In this document: in pieces, positions 34,359 to 44,470 of the stretch
Position numbering within the stretch: the stretch's first letter is position 1
Layout: every line of letters begins with the position of its first letter
Assembly (NCBI RefSeq): GCF_010499455.1
Contig: NZ_JAAGOH010000013.1
Location: forward strand, 79,148 to 143,147
Origin: Ideonella livida
GTDB lineage: Bacteria > Pseudomonadota > Gammaproteobacteria > Burkholderiales > Burkholderiaceae_C
Reading direction: 5' to 3'
Length of the DNA stretch: 64,000 nucleotides
Program-made: the position numbers and the translations under genes
The notes under the pieces: model-generated
The model's input: only the letters and a program-made list of their open reading frames with translations
The model's database searches: none
What the model was told of the DNA's origin: nothing

Positions 34359-34811
34359 ATGGCCTTCGGACGACTGGACCGCTCCCGCGCAGGCTCCCCG
34401 ATGAGCGACATCAACATGACGCCGCTCATCGACGTGATGCTGGTGCTGCTGGTGATCTTCATCATCACCGCGCCGCTGATGACCTCCAGCCTCAAGCTCG
34501 ACCTGCCCAAGGTCAGCGGTGCGCCCGCCGGGGCGGCGCCAGTGGCGCTGGCGGTGGCCCTGGACGCCCAGGGCCGGCTTTACCTGGAGGACGCCGCGGT
34601 CTCGAGGGAGTCCCTGCAGCACAGTGCCCGCCAGCGGGCCCGGCAGGACCCCACCGCCGAAGTGCACCTGCGCGCCGACGAGAAGGTGCCCTACGGCCAG
34701 GTCGCCGAGCTGATCGGCCTGCTGCAGGAGGCCGGCCTGTCGCGGATCGGCTTCGTCACCACCCGCGCCGCCACCGACACCCCGACCGCCGCCCCCGCGG
34801 CGCCACGCTGA
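34359..34811 (+). CDS. exbD: ExbD/TolR family biopolymer transport protein
   Basis: A 150-residue protein with one membrane helix near the N-terminus. The helix PLIDVMLVLLVIFIITAP contains the essential proton-carrying Asp (D25), preceded by SDINMTPLID; the periplasmic domain follows, with KVPYGQVAELIGLLQEAG typical of the family. It pairs with the ExbB-like protein 22 bases upstream. The Ala/Pro/Thr-rich end is not conserved. Its stop is 84 bases before leuS. Confidence 0.92.
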   Translation: MAFGRLDRSRAGSPMSDINMTPLIDVMLVLLVIFIITAPLMTSSLKLDLPKVSGAPAGAAPVALAVALDAQGRLYLEDAAVSRESLQHSARQRARQDPTAEVHLRADEKVPYGQVAELIGLLQEAGLSRIGFVTTRAATDTPTAAPAAPR

Positions 34812-34895
34812 ACGCCGCGGCCGGGCGCACCGGCCGTGCCTGCCCGTGGCCGGCTGCCCGGCCGCGGGCAGAAGCCCCCTTCTACAATTCCTGAC

Positions 34896-37589
34896 ATGAA
34901 CGAAAAGTACACCCCCGCCGAGGTGGAGTCGGCCGCGCAAGCCCACTGGAACGCGCGCGATGCCTACCGCGTCACCGAAGACGCCAGCAAGCCGAAGTTC
35001 TACGCCTGCTCCATGCTGCCCTACCCCAGCGGCAAACTGCACATGGGGCATGTGCGCAACTACACCATCAACGACATGCTGACGCGCCAGCTGCGCATGA
35101 AGGGCTACAACGTCCTCATGCCCATGGGCTGGGACGCCTTCGGCCTGCCGGCGGAGAACGCGGCCATGAAGGGCAAGACGCCCCCGGCTGCGTGGACCTA
35201 CTCCAACATCGCCTACATGAAGGGCCAGATGCAGGCCATGGGTCTGGCCATTGACTGGAGCCGTGAGGTTGCCACCTGCCAGCCGACCTACTACAAGTGG
35301 AACCAGTGGCTGTTCCTGAAGATGCTGGAAGCCGGCATCGCCGAGCGCCGCACCCAGGTGGTGAACTGGGACCCGGTGGACCAGACCGTGCTGGCCAACG
35401 AACAGGTCATCGATGGCAAGGGCTGGCGCTCGGGCGCGCCGGTGGAGAAGCGCGAGATCCCGGGCTACTACCTCAACATCGTCAAGTACGCCGAGGAGCT
35501 GCTGGGCGCGGTGGCCAACCCCGAGGACCCGAACTACCTGGCCGGCTGGCCTGAGCGCGTGCGCCTGATGCAGGAGAACTGGATCGGCAAGAGTGCCGGC
35601 GTGCGTTTCGCCTTCCCGCATGAGATCACCGGCGCCGACGGCGCGCTGATCCAGGGCGGCAAGCTCTACGTCTTCACCACCCGGGCTGACACCATCATGG
35701 GGGTGACCTTCTGCGCCGTGGCGCCGGAGCACCCGCTGGCCACACACGCCGCGGCCAGCCGCCCGGACCTCGCCGCCTTCATCGAAGAGTGCAAGAAGGG
35801 CGGCACCACCGAGGCCGAACTCGCCACCCAAGAGAAGAAGGGCATGGCCACCGGCCTGTTCGTCACGCATCCGCTCACCGGTGCGCAGGTTGAGGTGTGG
35901 ATCGGCAACTACGTGCTGATGAGCTACGGCGACGGCGCGGTGATGGGCGTGCCGGCGCACGATGAGCGCGACTTTGCCTTTGCCAAGAAGTACGGCCTGT
36001 CGATCCAGCAGGTCGTCGCCGTCGAAGGCGAGACCTTCAGCCCCGACGCCTGGGCCGAGTGGTACGGCGACAAGCAGAAGTGCGTGTGCGTCAACTCCGG
36101 CGCGCTGGACGGCCTGAGCCACAAGGCCGCCGTGGACCAGGTGGCTGAACTCGTCGCGGCCAAGGGTCTGGGCGAGAAGAAGACCACCTGGCGCCTGCGC
36201 GACTGGGGCATCAGCCGCCAGCGCTACTGGGGCACGCCGATCCCCATCATCCACTGCGACAGCTGTGGTGCCGTGCCGGTGCCGGAGAAGGACCTGCCGG
36301 TGGTGCTGCCGGAAGACCTGATTCCGGATGGCTCGGGCAACCCGCTGAACAAGTGCGAGGGCTTCCTGAACGTGCCCTGCCCCTGCTGCGGCAAGCCGGC
36401 CCGGCGCGAGACGGACACGATGGACACCTTCATCGATTCGTCCTGGTACTACATGCGCTACTGCGACCCCACCAACCCCGAGGCGATGGTGGCCGGCGGC
36501 ACGCAGTACTGGATGGCGGGTGGCGGCATGGACCAGTACATCGGCGGCATCGAGCACGCCATCCTGCACCTGCTGTACGCCCGTTTCTGGACCAAGGTGA
36601 TGCGTGACCTGGGCCTGGTCACGGTGAGCGAGCCCTTCAAGAAGCTGCTCACCCAGGGCATGGTGCTCAACCACATCTACAGCCGCAAGACCGACAAGGG
36701 CGGCATCGAGTACTTCTGGCCGCACGAGGTGGAACACACCTTCGACGACGCCGGCAAGATCACGGGTGCCCGGCTCAAGGAAGCCAAGGGCGAGCTGCCG
36801 GCGGGCACCGCCATCGACTACCAGGGCATCGGCACGATGTCCAAGTCGAAGAACAACGGCATCGACCCGCAGGAGTTGATCAACACCTACGGCGCCGACA
36901 CCGCGCGCCTGTTCGTGATGTTCGCCAGCCCGCCCGAGCAGACCCTGGAGTGGAACGACGCCGCCGTGGAGGGCGCGCACCGCTTCCTCAAGCGCGTCTG
37001 GGGCTTCGCCAGCAAGAACGCCGCCACCCTGCAGGCCGGCGGCGGCGACTTCTCCGCCCTGTCGGCCCCGGCCAAGGCGCTGCGCCGCGAGGTGCATCTG
37101 GTGCTGCGCCAGGTGACGTCGGACTACGAGCGCATGCAGTACAACACCGTGGTCTCGGGCTGCATGAAGCTGCTCAACGCGCTGGAGGGCTTCAAGGCCG
37201 GCGCCGACGCCGCCACGGCCGCCGGTGACGCTGCCGTGCTGCGCGAAGGCTATTCGGTGCTGCTGCGCGCCCTGTACCCCGCCTGCCCGCACATCACCCA
37301 CGGCCTGTGGGCCGAGCTGGGCTACGCCGCCGCGCTGGGTGACCTGCTGGACGCGCCCTGGCCCGCCGTGGACGAGGCCGCGCTGGTGCAGGACGAGATC
37401 GAGCTGGTGCTGCAGATTAACGGCAAGCTGCGCGGCGCCGTCAAGGTGCCGGCCCAGGCCGACAAGGCCGCGATCGAGGCCGCCGCCATCGCCCTGCTGG
37501 TCGACCCGGAACTGGCCAAGTTCACCGAGGGCAAGCCGCCCAAGAAGGTGGTCGTGGTGCCGGGCCGCCTGGTCAACGTGGTGGTCTGA
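34896..37589 (+). CDS. leuS: Leucyl-tRNA synthetase
   Basis: An 897-residue class I aminoacyl-tRNA synthetase that charges tRNA-Leu. The first ATP signature is [15 protein letters not shown] (HMGH 49-52) and the second is [10 protein letters not shown] (MSKSK 648-652). The editing domain insertion shows the threonine-rich [13 protein letters not shown] and [15 protein letters not shown]. The Cys pairs in HCDSCG and PCPCCGKPA form a zinc-ribbon module. The ATG at 34896 gives the family's [11 protein letters not shown] opening; a TACAAT only 8 bases upstream is too close for a standard leader. Confidence 0.98.
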   Translation: MNEKYTPAEVESAAQAHWNARDAYRVTEDASKPKFYACSMLPYPSGKLHMGHVRNYTINDMLTRQLRMKGYNVLMPMGWDAFGLPAENAAMKGKTPPAAWTYSNIAYMKGQMQAMGLAIDWSREVATCQPTYYKWNQWLFLKMLEAGIAERRTQVVNWDPVDQTVLANEQVIDGKGWRSGAPVEKREIPGYYLNIVKYAEELLGAVANPEDPNYLAGWPERVRLMQENWIGKSAGVRFAFPHEITGADGALIQGGKLYVFTTRADTIMGVTFCAVAPEHPLATHAAASRPDLAAFIEECKKGGTTEAELATQEKKGMATGLFVTHPLTGAQVEVWIGNYVLMSYGDGAVMGVPAHDERDFAFAKKYGLSIQQVVAVEGETFSPDAWAEWYGDKQKCVCVNSGALDGLSHKAAVDQVAELVAAKGLGEKKTTWRLRDWGISRQRYWGTPIPIIHCDSCGAVPVPEKDLPVVLPEDLIPDGSGNPLNKCEGFLNVPCPCCGKPARRETDTMDTFIDSSWYYMRYCDPTNPEAMVAGGTQYWMAGGGMDQYIGGIEHAILHLLYARFWTKVMRDLGLVTVSEPFKKLLTQGMVLNHIYSRKTDKGGIEYFWPHEVEHTFDDAGKITGARLKEAKGELPAGTAIDYQGIGTMSKSKNNGIDPQELINTYGADTARLFVMFASPPEQTLEWNDAAVEGAHRFLKRVWGFASKNAATLQAGGGDFSALSAPAKALRREVHLVLRQVTSDYERMQYNTVVSGCMKLLNALEGFKAGADAATAAGDAAVLREGYSVLLRALYPACPHITHGLWAELGYAAALGDLLDAPWPAVDEAALVQDEIELVLQINGKLRGAVKVPAQADKAAIEAAAIALLVDPELAKFTEGKPPKKVVVVPGRLVNVVV

Positions 37590-37596
37590 GCGGGGC

Positions 37597-38127
37597 ATGT
37601 CCGCCTCCCTGCTCTCCCGCCGCCTGGGCGCCGGGCTGCTGCTGGGCCTGGCGGCGGCGCTGCTGGGCGCCTGCGGCTTTCAGCTGCGCGGGCCGGTCGA
37701 CCCGGGCTTCTCGCGTATCGCGCTGGCCGGTTTCACGCCCCGCTCGCCCATGGCCGAGGCCCTGCGGCGCAGCCTGCCCGAGCGGGTGCAGGTGGTGGGG
37801 CCCGCGCAGGCCCAGCTGCTGGTGACGGCGCTCGAAGACCGCTTCACCCGCACCGTGGCCGCCACCACCGCCAGTGGCCAGGTGCGGGAGCTCACCCTCA
37901 CCACCACCCTGCGCTACCGCCTCAGCCGGCCTGGCCAGGAGGTGCTGGTGGAAGAGACCACCCTGAGCCAGACCCGCAGCCTGAGCTACACCGAAGACAG
38001 CGCGCTGGCCAAGTCCCAAGAGGAGGCGCAGCTGCTGCGGGAGATGCGCCACGAGATCGCCGGCCAGCTGCTGCGCGTCATGGCCACCGTGGCGGCTCGC
38101 CCGGCCGCGGCCTCCGCCCCCGCCTGA
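37597..38127 (+). CDS. lptE: LPS-assembly lipoprotein LptE
   Basis: A 176-residue lipoprotein with lipobox LLGAC (C26) followed by the invariant GFQLRG motif. LptE plugs the LptD barrel at the outer membrane for LPS insertion; lptD is in the window at 50.3-52.7 kb. It follows leuS by 7 bases and precedes holA by 16, the standard leuS-lptE-holA cluster. The end of the protein is Ala-rich. Confidence 0.93.
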   Translation: MSASLLSRRLGAGLLLGLAAALLGACGFQLRGPVDPGFSRIALAGFTPRSPMAEALRRSLPERVQVVGPAQAQLLVTALEDRFTRTVAATTASGQVRELTLTTTLRYRLSRPGQEVLVEETTLSQTRSLSYTEDSALAKSQEEAQLLREMRHEIAGQLLRVMATVAARPAAASAPA

Positions 38128-38143
38128 ACAGGACGCCCCCACC

Positions 38144-39238
38144 ATGCAACTGCGCGCCGACCAGCTGGCCCCCCACCTGCAGCGCCAGGGGCTCAAGGGC
38201 CTGTACCTGATCCACGGCGACGAGCCGCTGCTGGCGCAGGAAGCCGGTGACCTGCTGCGCGCTGCGGGCCGGCAGGCCGGCTACACCGACCGCCAGGTCT
38301 TCACCGTCAGCGGGGCCCACTTCGACTGGAGCAGCCTGCTGGGCGCCGCCCAGTCGATGGGCCTGTTCGGCGACCGGCTGCTCATGGAGATCCGCATCCC
38401 CTCGGGTAAGCCCGGCAAGGAAGGCGGGGCGGCGCTGCAGGCCCTGGCCGAGCGGCTGGACGCCGAGGTGCTGGTGCTGCTGCACCTGCCGCGGCTGGAC
38501 CGCCAGCAGCAGCAGAGCGCCTGGTTCACCGCCCTGGAGCGCGCCGGCGTGGCCGTGCGGGTGGACCCGGTGGAGCGCCACCAGCTGCCCGCCTGGATCG
38601 CCCAACGCCTGGCGGCCCAGGGCCAGCGCCTGCCCGCGGGGGAGGAGGGGCAGCACGCCCTGGCCTTCTTCGCCGACCGGGTGGAGGGCCATCTGCTGGC
38701 CGCCCACCAGGAGCTGCAGAAACTCGCCCTGCTGCACCCTGCGGGCGAGCTGAGCTTTGCCCAGATCGAGGCCGCCGTGCTGAACGTGGCGCGCTATTCC
38801 GTGCCCCAGCTCAGCGCCGCGGTGCTGGCCGGCGCCGCCGGCCGGGCGCTGCGTGTGCTCGACGGCCTGCTGGCCGAGGGTGAGGCGCCGGTGCTCATCC
38901 ACTGGACGCTGGCCGAGGATGTCCGGGCCCTCAAGCGCTGTGCGGACGTGCTGGCCGCCGGCCAGCCCATGCCGGTGGCGCTGCGCGAGGCCCGGGTATG
39001 GGGCGAGCGCGAGCGGGCCTTCGAGCGGCTCTTGCCCGCCCTGGACGAGCACCGTCTGCAGGGCCTGCTGCGCGCCGCCTCGCAGTGCGACGGCAGCCTC
39101 AAGGGCCTGCGGTTTCCCGATTGGCCCCAAGACCCGCACGATGGCCTGCGCCGGCTGGTGCTGATGATGCTGGACGCCGTCACCCTGGCCCGCCCGGGCC
39201 GGGGCCCTGCCCCCACCCCCCTGACCCTGCAAGTCTGA
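38144..39238 (+). CDS. holA: DNA polymerase III subunit delta
   Basis: A 364-residue clamp-loader subunit that opens the sliding clamp. The N-terminal AAA-like domain begins MQLRADQLAPHLQRQGLKGLYLIHGDEPLLAQEA and contains QSMGLFGDRLLMEIR; the C-terminal collar domain is helical. The typical degenerate Walker A of delta (HGDEPLL) is present. Last gene of the bamE to holA run. Converges with pncC across about 100 bases that hold no obvious terminator. Confidence 0.95.
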   Translation: MQLRADQLAPHLQRQGLKGLYLIHGDEPLLAQEAGDLLRAAGRQAGYTDRQVFTVSGAHFDWSSLLGAAQSMGLFGDRLLMEIRIPSGKPGKEGGAALQALAERLDAEVLVLLHLPRLDRQQQQSAWFTALERAGVAVRVDPVERHQLPAWIAQRLAAQGQRLPAGEEGQHALAFFADRVEGHLLAAHQELQKLALLHPAGELSFAQIEAAVLNVARYSVPQLSAAVLAGAAGRALRVLDGLLAEGEAPVLIHWTLAEDVRALKRCADVLAAGQPMPVALREARVWGERERAFERLLPALDEHRLQGLLRAASQCDGSLKGLRFPDWPQDPHDGLRRLVLMMLDAVTLARPGRGPAPTPLTLQV

Positions 39239-39340
39239 GCCCTACTTCCAGCAGGGCGGGCAGCAGGAGCAGGGCCGCGGCTGGCGCGCCTGGCCCGACG
39301 GGGTGGAGGCCGCCAGCGCCGCCGCAGGCGCTCCGCCGGC

Positions 39341-39907
39341 TCAAGGCGCCGCTGCCGACTCCAGCAGCGCCCCCAGCACCTGCAGCGCCAGCTGCACAGT
39401 GGCCGAGCGGACCGCCGTGCGGTCCCCCGGCAGGTCCAGCCGCCGGGCCTGCGCCGGCTGCCCGCGCAGCGCCCAGGCCAGCCAGACGGTGCCCACCGGC
39501 TTGCCCGGCACCGCACCACCGGGGCCGGCGATGCCGGTCACCGCCAGCGCCACCTCGGCCGGGCAGCGGGCCAGGACGCCCTCGGCCATGGCCAGGGCCA
39601 CCGGCTCGCTGACCGCGCCGTGGGCCTGCAGCAGCGCGGCGGGCACGCCCAGCAGGTCCTGCTTGGCCTCGTTGCTGTAAGTGACGAAGCCCCGGTCAAA
39701 CCAGTCGCTGGAGCCGGCCACCGCGGTGCACAGCGCGGCGATCAGCCCCCCGGTGCAGCTCTCGGCCGTGGCCAGCCGCCCGCCACGGGCGCGCAGCGCC
39801 TGGGCCAGCCGGTCCAGCGCGGCAGTCGCGCCCAGGGCCTCGGGGTCCAGCAGGCGCCAGGCCCCGGCGGCGGCCTCAGGCTGGGCGGTGCTCACCAGCG
39901 CACCCAC
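39341..39907 (-). CDS. pncC: Nicotinamide-nucleotide amidohydrolase PncC (CinA C-terminal domain)
   Basis: A 188-residue CinA-C domain protein that deamidates nicotinamide mononucleotide in NAD recycling. Signatures: ATAESCTGGLIAALC (ESCTGG 49-54), SNEAKQDLLGVP, and VTGIAGPGGAVPGKPVGTVW. It lacks the N-terminal CinA molybdopterin-like domain, as in the stand-alone form. Its start overlaps the end of pgpA by 16 bases; thiL-pgpA-pncC form one leftward transcript. Confidence 0.93.
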   Translation of the reverse strand: MGALVSTAQPEAAAGAWRLLDPEALGATAALDRLAQALRARGGRLATAESCTGGLIAALCTAVAGSSDWFDRGFVTYSNEAKQDLLGVPAALLQAHGAVSEPVALAMAEGVLARCPAEVALAVTGIAGPGGAVPGKPVGTVWLAWALRGQPAQARRLDLPGDRTAVRSATVQLALQVLGALLESAAAP

Positions 39908-40428
39908 AAGGCCAGCACCAGCAGGGTGCAGAAGGCGGCCACCAGGTCATCCAGCAGGATGCCCGCGCCCTGGGTCCAGCCGGGCGCCTGGCCCGGCCGG
40001 CCCTTGAAACGCTGGTCGGCCCAGCGCACGGGGCCCGGCTTGGCCGCGTCAAAGAACCGGAACAGGGCGAAGGCCCCCAGCTGCAGGCCCCAGCCCGCCG
40101 GGGCGATGATCCACAGGATCAGCCACATGGCCAGGACCTCGTCCCAGACGATGGCCCCGGGGTCGCCGGTACCCAGGGCCTGGGCGGTGCGGGTGCAGGC
40201 CCACCAGCCCAGCGCCAGGCCCACGGCCAGCACCACGCCCCAGCCCCACCCGCCGGCCCATGGGCCCACCCAAGGGTCCAGGATCGCAAAGACCACCCAG
40301 GCCCAGAGCGTGCCCACCGTGCCCGGCGCCACCGGGCTCAGGCCGCTGCCCCCACCCAGGCTGACCCAGTGCAGCGGGGAGGCCAGCAGCAGGCGCCAGT
40401 GGGGCCGGCTGGGCGCCGACGCGTTCAC
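39892..40428 (-). CDS. pgpA: Phosphatidylglycerophosphatase A
   Basis: A 178-residue inner-membrane phosphatase that converts phosphatidylglycerophosphate to phosphatidylglycerol. The motif GSGLSPVAPGTVGTL and the acidic VWDEVLAMWLILW, together with a later RFFDAAKPGP, are the metal/phosphate-site segments of the PgpA family. Three to four hydrophobic helices are visible. ATGA overlap with thiL upstream and overlap with pncC downstream indicate a coupled operon. Confidence 0.94.
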   Translation of the reverse strand: MNASAPSRPHWRLLLASPLHWVSLGGGSGLSPVAPGTVGTLWAWVVFAILDPWVGPWAGGWGWGVVLAVGLALGWWACTRTAQALGTGDPGAIVWDEVLAMWLILWIIAPAGWGLQLGAFALFRFFDAAKPGPVRWADQRFKGRPGQAPGWTQGAGILLDDLVAAFCTLLVLALWVRW

Positions 40429-41393
40429 GCCACGCCCCGCTTGAAGTGGTCAAAACCGGTGAAGTCGCCCTGGTCGATGGGCCGGCCCGCGTCGTCCAGC
40501 ACCTGCAGCCCCTGGTCGGCGCCAGTGATGCGGCCGATGCGGGTCAGGCGCAGGCCCAGGGTGCGGCCCACGGCGCTGACGGCCTCGGCGCGTTGCGGCG
40601 CGGCGGTGAAGAGCAGCTCGTAGTCATCGCCACCGGCCAGCAGGCACTGGCGCTGCACCGGGGCGGTCTGCACCGACATCAGCGGCGAGCGCGGCAGGCG
40701 CCCCAGCTCCACCACCGCCCCCACGTCGGACAGGGTGAGCACATGGCCCAGATCGCCCAGCAGGCCGTCGGACAGGTCAATGGCCGAGGTGGCCAAGCCC
40801 CGCAGCGCCTGGCCCAGGGCCACGCGCGGCTCCGGCAACTCCAAGGCCCGGCGAGCGGCGGCAAAGCCCGACTCCGGCAGCGACAAGCGGCCGCGGAAGG
40901 CCTCCAGCGCCAGCCGCGCCTCGCCCAGGTGTCCGCTGACCCAGAGCTCGTCGCCCACCTGCGCCCCGGAGCGCAGCAGGGCCAGGCCGGTGGGCACCTC
41001 GCCCATCACCGTGACGCCCACACTGAGCGGGCCGCTGGTGGTGTCCCCGCCCACCAGGTCGATGTCGTGGGCGTCGGCCAAGGCCCACAGCCCCTGGGCA
41101 AAGGCACCCAGGAAGGCGGCATTGGCCTGGGGCAGGGTCAGCGTGAGCAAGAAGGCCAGGGGGCGGGCACCGCAGGCGGCCAGGTCGGAGAGGTTGACGG
41201 CCAGGGCCTTGTGGCCCAGGCGCGCCGGGTCCACGGTGGACAGGAAATGCCGCCCCTCCACCAGCATGTCGGTGGACACGGCCAGCTGCATGCCGGGCCC
41301 CGGCGCCAGCAAGGCGCAGTCGTCTCCCACGCCCAGGGCCACGCGGCGGGCCGGGCGCTTGAAGTAGCGGTCGATCAGGTCGAATTCACCCAT
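40425..41393 (-). CDS. thiL: Thiamine-monophosphate kinase
   Basis: A 322-residue ATP-dependent enzyme forming thiamine diphosphate, the last step of the pathway whose other genes are at 55-62 kb. MGEFDLIDRYF, GVGDDCALLAP, STDMLVEGRHF, the acidic GGDTTSGP and LSDGLLGDLGH, and the late GGDDYELLFTA are all PurM-like ThiL landmarks. It is uncoupled from the riboswitch operon and instead shares a transcript with pgpA and pncC, as in most proteobacteria. Confidence 0.96.
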   Translation of the reverse strand: MGEFDLIDRYFKRPARRVALGVGDDCALLAPGPGMQLAVSTDMLVEGRHFLSTVDPARLGHKALAVNLSDLAACGARPLAFLLTLTLPQANAAFLGAFAQGLWALADAHDIDLVGGDTTSGPLSVGVTVMGEVPTGLALLRSGAQVGDELWVSGHLGEARLALEAFRGRLSLPESGFAAARRALELPEPRVALGQALRGLATSAIDLSDGLLGDLGHVLTLSDVGAVVELGRLPRSPLMSVQTAPVQRQCLLAGGDDYELLFTAAPQRAEAVSAVGRTLGLRLTRIGRITGADQGLQVLDDAGRPIDQGDFTGFDHFKRGVA

Positions 41394-41421
41394 GGGGGGG
41401 TCCTTGTCCTTGTGGCGCCGT

Positions 41422-42078
41422 TCAGCCGGCGCGCAGCAGGTTGGCCAGCTCCACGGCGGAGCGGACGTTCATCTTCTCGAACACGCGGGCGCGGTGGACC
41501 TCCACCGTGCGCACGCTGATGTCGAGCGCATCGGCAATCAACTTGTTGGGCTTGCCCTCGACCACCAGGCGCATCACGTCGCGCTCGCGCTCGGTGAGCT
41601 CGTCCAGGGCGCGTTGCACCTCCTGGCGCCCGGCGCGGGCCTGCAGGGCCTCCTCGCTGCGCTGCAGGGCCAGCAACACGCGGTCCACCAAGGCGTTGTC
41701 GGAGAAGGGCTTCTCCACAAAGTCGAAGGCGCCGCGCTTGACGGCCGCCACGGCGGTGGGCACATCGCCATGGCCGGTGAGGAAGATCACCGGCATGAGG
41801 GTCTGCAAGCCGCGCTCGACCAGGGTCTCGAACAGGGCCAGCCCGCTCTGCCCGGGCATGCGCACATCCAGCAACAGGCAGCTCGGGGCGGTGGGCCAGC
41901 GCTGCTCGCCCGGCGCCCAGCGGCTGGCCAGCATCTGCTCGAAGGCCTCGGCACTGGCAAAGCCTTCGGAGAGCAGGCGGCGCGAACGCAGCAGCCAGGC
42001 CAGGGCGTCGCGCACCACGTCCTCGTCGTCCACCAGGTAGACCATGGGCAGGCCGAAATGTTGGGAGTGGGCGGTCAT
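41422..42078 (-). CDS. FixJ/TtrR-type response regulator
   Basis: A 218-residue regulator. The receiver has the acidic pair in YLVDDED, the phospho-acceptor D71 in CLLLDVRMPG, the threonine in IFLTGHGDVPTAV and the lysine in FVEKPFSD; the C-terminal LuxR-type helix-turn-helix starts near LTERERDVMRLVVEGKPNKLIADAL (split across about 153-177) and includes SVRTVEVHRARV. The likely cognate kinase is 87 bases upstream. I chose the ATG at 42078; an in-frame ATG at 42120 adds a poorly conserved stretch. The pair sits between thiL and maeB, so control of dicarboxylate metabolism is plausible but unproven. Confidence 0.87.
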   Translation of the reverse strand: MTAHSQHFGLPMVYLVDDEDVVRDALAWLLRSRRLLSEGFASAEAFEQMLASRWAPGEQRWPTAPSCLLLDVRMPGQSGLALFETLVERGLQTLMPVIFLTGHGDVPTAVAAVKRGAFDFVEKPFSDNALVDRVLLALQRSEEALQARAGRQEVQRALDELTERERDVMRLVVEGKPNKLIADALDISVRTVEVHRARVFEKMNVRSAVELANLLRAG

Positions 42079-42165
42079 GGCGGCGGCAAAGCGGAGGCTG
42101 GAAGAAGAGCGGCGGACCACACAGCGGCGCCAGGGCCCACGGAGGGGCCCCGGCGGCAGGGTCCG

Positions 42166-44256
42166 TCAGGCGACGGAGCCCGGCGCGCCAGGTCGGCGCA
42201 CGGGCTCCGGGGCTGGAAGGGTAAACCGGAATTCAGTCCCGGGGCAGGCGGGATCGGGCTCGACCCCGGGCACGGACTCGGGCAGGCCATGGTCCAGCGC
42301 CCCGCCGTGCTGCTCGATGACGGTGCGGCACAGGCTCAGGCCCAGGCCCATGCCTTCGCTGCGGGTGGTGAAGAAGGGCGTGAACAGCTTGGCGGCCACC
42401 TCCGGGGCAATGCCCTGCCCGGCATCGATCACCGCAAAACGCACCCAGCGCGGATGGGCCTGGCTGACCTCCAGCACCAGCACCCGCCTCGCCAACGGGG
42501 TGGTCGTCTCCATGGCCTGGATGCCGTTGCGGGTGAGGTTGAGCAGCACCTGCTCGACCATGGTGCGGTCGGCCACCACCCGGGGCACCGGGCGGGGGAT
42601 GCGCACCTCGATGCGGGCGCCGCTCTTGCGCGCCTGCAGCCGCACCAGCGGCAGCACCGATTCGATCAGCTGGTCGGCCCCCACCACCTCGCGGGCCTGT
42701 TCGCGCCGCCGCACGAAGCCGTGCACGCTCTTGATGACCCGACCGGCACGCTCCGCCTGCTCGGCAATGCGCTCCATGGCCTGGCGCACCAGGGCCAGGG
42801 TGTCGGGTTCGGGCTCGGCCATCAGGTTGAGCGAACCGGTGGCGTAGCTGGCGATGGCCGCCAGGGGCTGATTGAGCTCATGGCTGAGCAGCGAGGCCAT
42901 CTCGCCCACGGTGGCCAGGCGGGCGCTGGCCTGCAGCCGCTCCTGCTGCTGGCGCGAGAGCTCCTCCATGCGGCGCTCGGCCGAGACGTCCAGCACCGCA
43001 CTCATCCAGCCCGCGTGGTGGCCCACCCGGTCAAACAGCGGCGCCTCGTAGATCATCACCGGGAAGCGCTCGCCACTGCGCCGCATGAACTGGGTCTCGA
43101 AGCCCTCGCGCTGGGTCTGGCTGTCGTCGACCCGGCTCAGCCGGTCCTGCTGGCGGCGGGTGTATTCCTCCACCTGCTCGGGCGGCCAGTAGGGCGGCGG
43201 CCAGCAGCCCACCAGCTCCGGGGCGCTGTAGCCCACCATGTCGCAGAAGGCCGGGTTGACGTAGGTGATGCGGCCATGCACGTCACGCGCCCGCAGGCCC
43301 GTGACCAGGGAATCCTCCATCGCCCGGCGCAGGGCCAGGGCCTCGGCCAGGGCCTGCTCCACCTGCGCACGGCGCCGCATGTCGCGCGCCAACAGGGCCA
43401 CCACCAGCAGCAGGGCCAGGGACATGCCCAGCACCAGGGCGATGGCCAGGTTGGGAATCAGGCCCGGTCGGCCCTCCACCGCATCGGCGCGCAGCTGCAG
43501 CGACTGCCCCGGCAGCTCCACCAGTCGAGTCGCGTGGTAGACGCCGGCGCCGCGGGCCGCGCCCGAGCGCACCAGCCGGGTGCCATCGGCCTCCACCAGA
43601 GAGAACTCGTGGCGGCGCAGCTCGGCATTGCGCAACGTCTCCTCCAGCAGCGTGGTCAGGCTGAAGGTGGCCACCAAGGCGCCGGTCACCTGGCCGGCGC
43701 GGGCCTCGGGCACGCACAAGTCCACCACCTCCAGGCCCAGCCCGCCGTTCTGCGGCACAAAGTAGGAACGCGAGAACACCGGGCTGGCGCCACGCACGGC
43801 GTTGGCGCAGGCCGCCAGCGTCTCCACCTCCAGCTCACGGCGGGCGATCACGTTGAACAGCGGCGCGCCCAGGGGCGAATCCATGCCCAGCTGCAGGGCC
43901 AGGCCGGCATCGCGGCGCTCCAGGCGCAGCAGCTCGCGGCGCTGGCGCATCATCTCCTGCGCATCAAAGCGCCACTGTGGCAGGCCCGGATCGCTCCACA
44001 GCAGCGACTGCACGCTTTGCTGGGCGCGCTGCATCTGCCGGCGCATCTCCGAAGCACCGGTGGCCGCCGCCGAATCCGCCAGATCCTGCGCCCGTGAGGC
44101 CTCGTAGCTCAGCGTCAGCCACACCAGCGCCGACTGGGCCACCACGATCAGGCCGACCAGCGCGCCCCACAGCAACCAACGGCCGCCGCGGCGGGAACGG
44201 GGAGGATCGGCAGACAAGGGGGCCGCCTGGGGCGGTGGTGCAGGCACAGGTTCCAT
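42166..44256 (-). CDS. Membrane PAS sensor histidine kinase (DctB/FixL-like)
   Basis: A 696-residue kinase with helices at about 29-50 and 268-290 enclosing a periplasmic sensor, a PAS domain at about 317-430, and a kinase core of the DctB/FixL class: LLSHELNQPLAAIASYATG (H459), VLLNLTRNGIQAM (N573/N577), AVIDAGQGI and GMGLGLSLCRTVIEQHGG. The HELNQPLA box is typical of kinases that partner FixJ/TtrR-like regulators such as the one downstream. The periplasmic part suggests an external small-molecule ligand; a C4-dicarboxylate is a guess from the adjacent malic enzyme. ATG at 44256 replaces a longer ORF start at 44301. Confidence 0.87.
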   Translation of the reverse strand: MEPVPAPPPQAAPLSADPPRSRRGGRWLLWGALVGLIVVAQSALVWLTLSYEASRAQDLADSAAATGASEMRRQMQRAQQSVQSLLWSDPGLPQWRFDAQEMMRQRRELLRLERRDAGLALQLGMDSPLGAPLFNVIARRELEVETLAACANAVRGASPVFSRSYFVPQNGGLGLEVVDLCVPEARAGQVTGALVATFSLTTLLEETLRNAELRRHEFSLVEADGTRLVRSGAARGAGVYHATRLVELPGQSLQLRADAVEGRPGLIPNLAIALVLGMSLALLLVVALLARDMRRRAQVEQALAEALALRRAMEDSLVTGLRARDVHGRITYVNPAFCDMVGYSAPELVGCWPPPYWPPEQVEEYTRRQQDRLSRVDDSQTQREGFETQFMRRSGERFPVMIYEAPLFDRVGHHAGWMSAVLDVSAERRMEELSRQQQERLQASARLATVGEMASLLSHELNQPLAAIASYATGSLNLMAEPEPDTLALVRQAMERIAEQAERAGRVIKSVHGFVRRREQAREVVGADQLIESVLPLVRLQARKSGARIEVRIPRPVPRVVADRTMVEQVLLNLTRNGIQAMETTTPLARRVLVLEVSQAHPRWVRFAVIDAGQGIAPEVAAKLFTPFFTTRSEGMGLGLSLCRTVIEQHGGALDHGLPESVPGVEPDPACPGTEFRFTLPAPEPVRRPGAPGSVA

Positions 44257-44412
44257 GGACGGCGCCAGTATCGGCCGCGCACCGGCGGCTCCGCTAAGCA
44301 ATTCCGCGCATGCCAGGCCGGCGCGACGGCGTCACACTGGCGACAGGCCGCACCGGCGCCGGTGCGGCCCGGCCGCGGCAACCCTGTGGCCTCCGTGGCT
44401 TGCCCCGGCTCC

Positions 44413-44418
44413 TAGAAT
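44413..44418 (+). promoter_or_regulatory. Putative -10 element for maeB
   Basis: TAGAAT in CCTAGAATCCGC, 52 bases before the maeB ATG, in the divergent gap with the kinase gene. No clear -35. The identical CTAGAATCC core occurs before bamE. Confidence 0.4.
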
Positions 44419-44470
44419 CCGCGGCCCGTCAACCCCTGTGACGCCAGGGCTCCGCCCTCTCCCCTACGCC

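Noticed and set aside
34883..34888. TACAAT as -10 element of leuS
   Set aside because: Only 8 bases before the ATG, leaving almost no leader, and no -35; probably fortuitous.
34224..37598. Leftward open frame of about 1120 codons opposite leuS
   Set aside because: leuS has both class I signatures; the antisense frame has no recognisable domain and no ribosome site.
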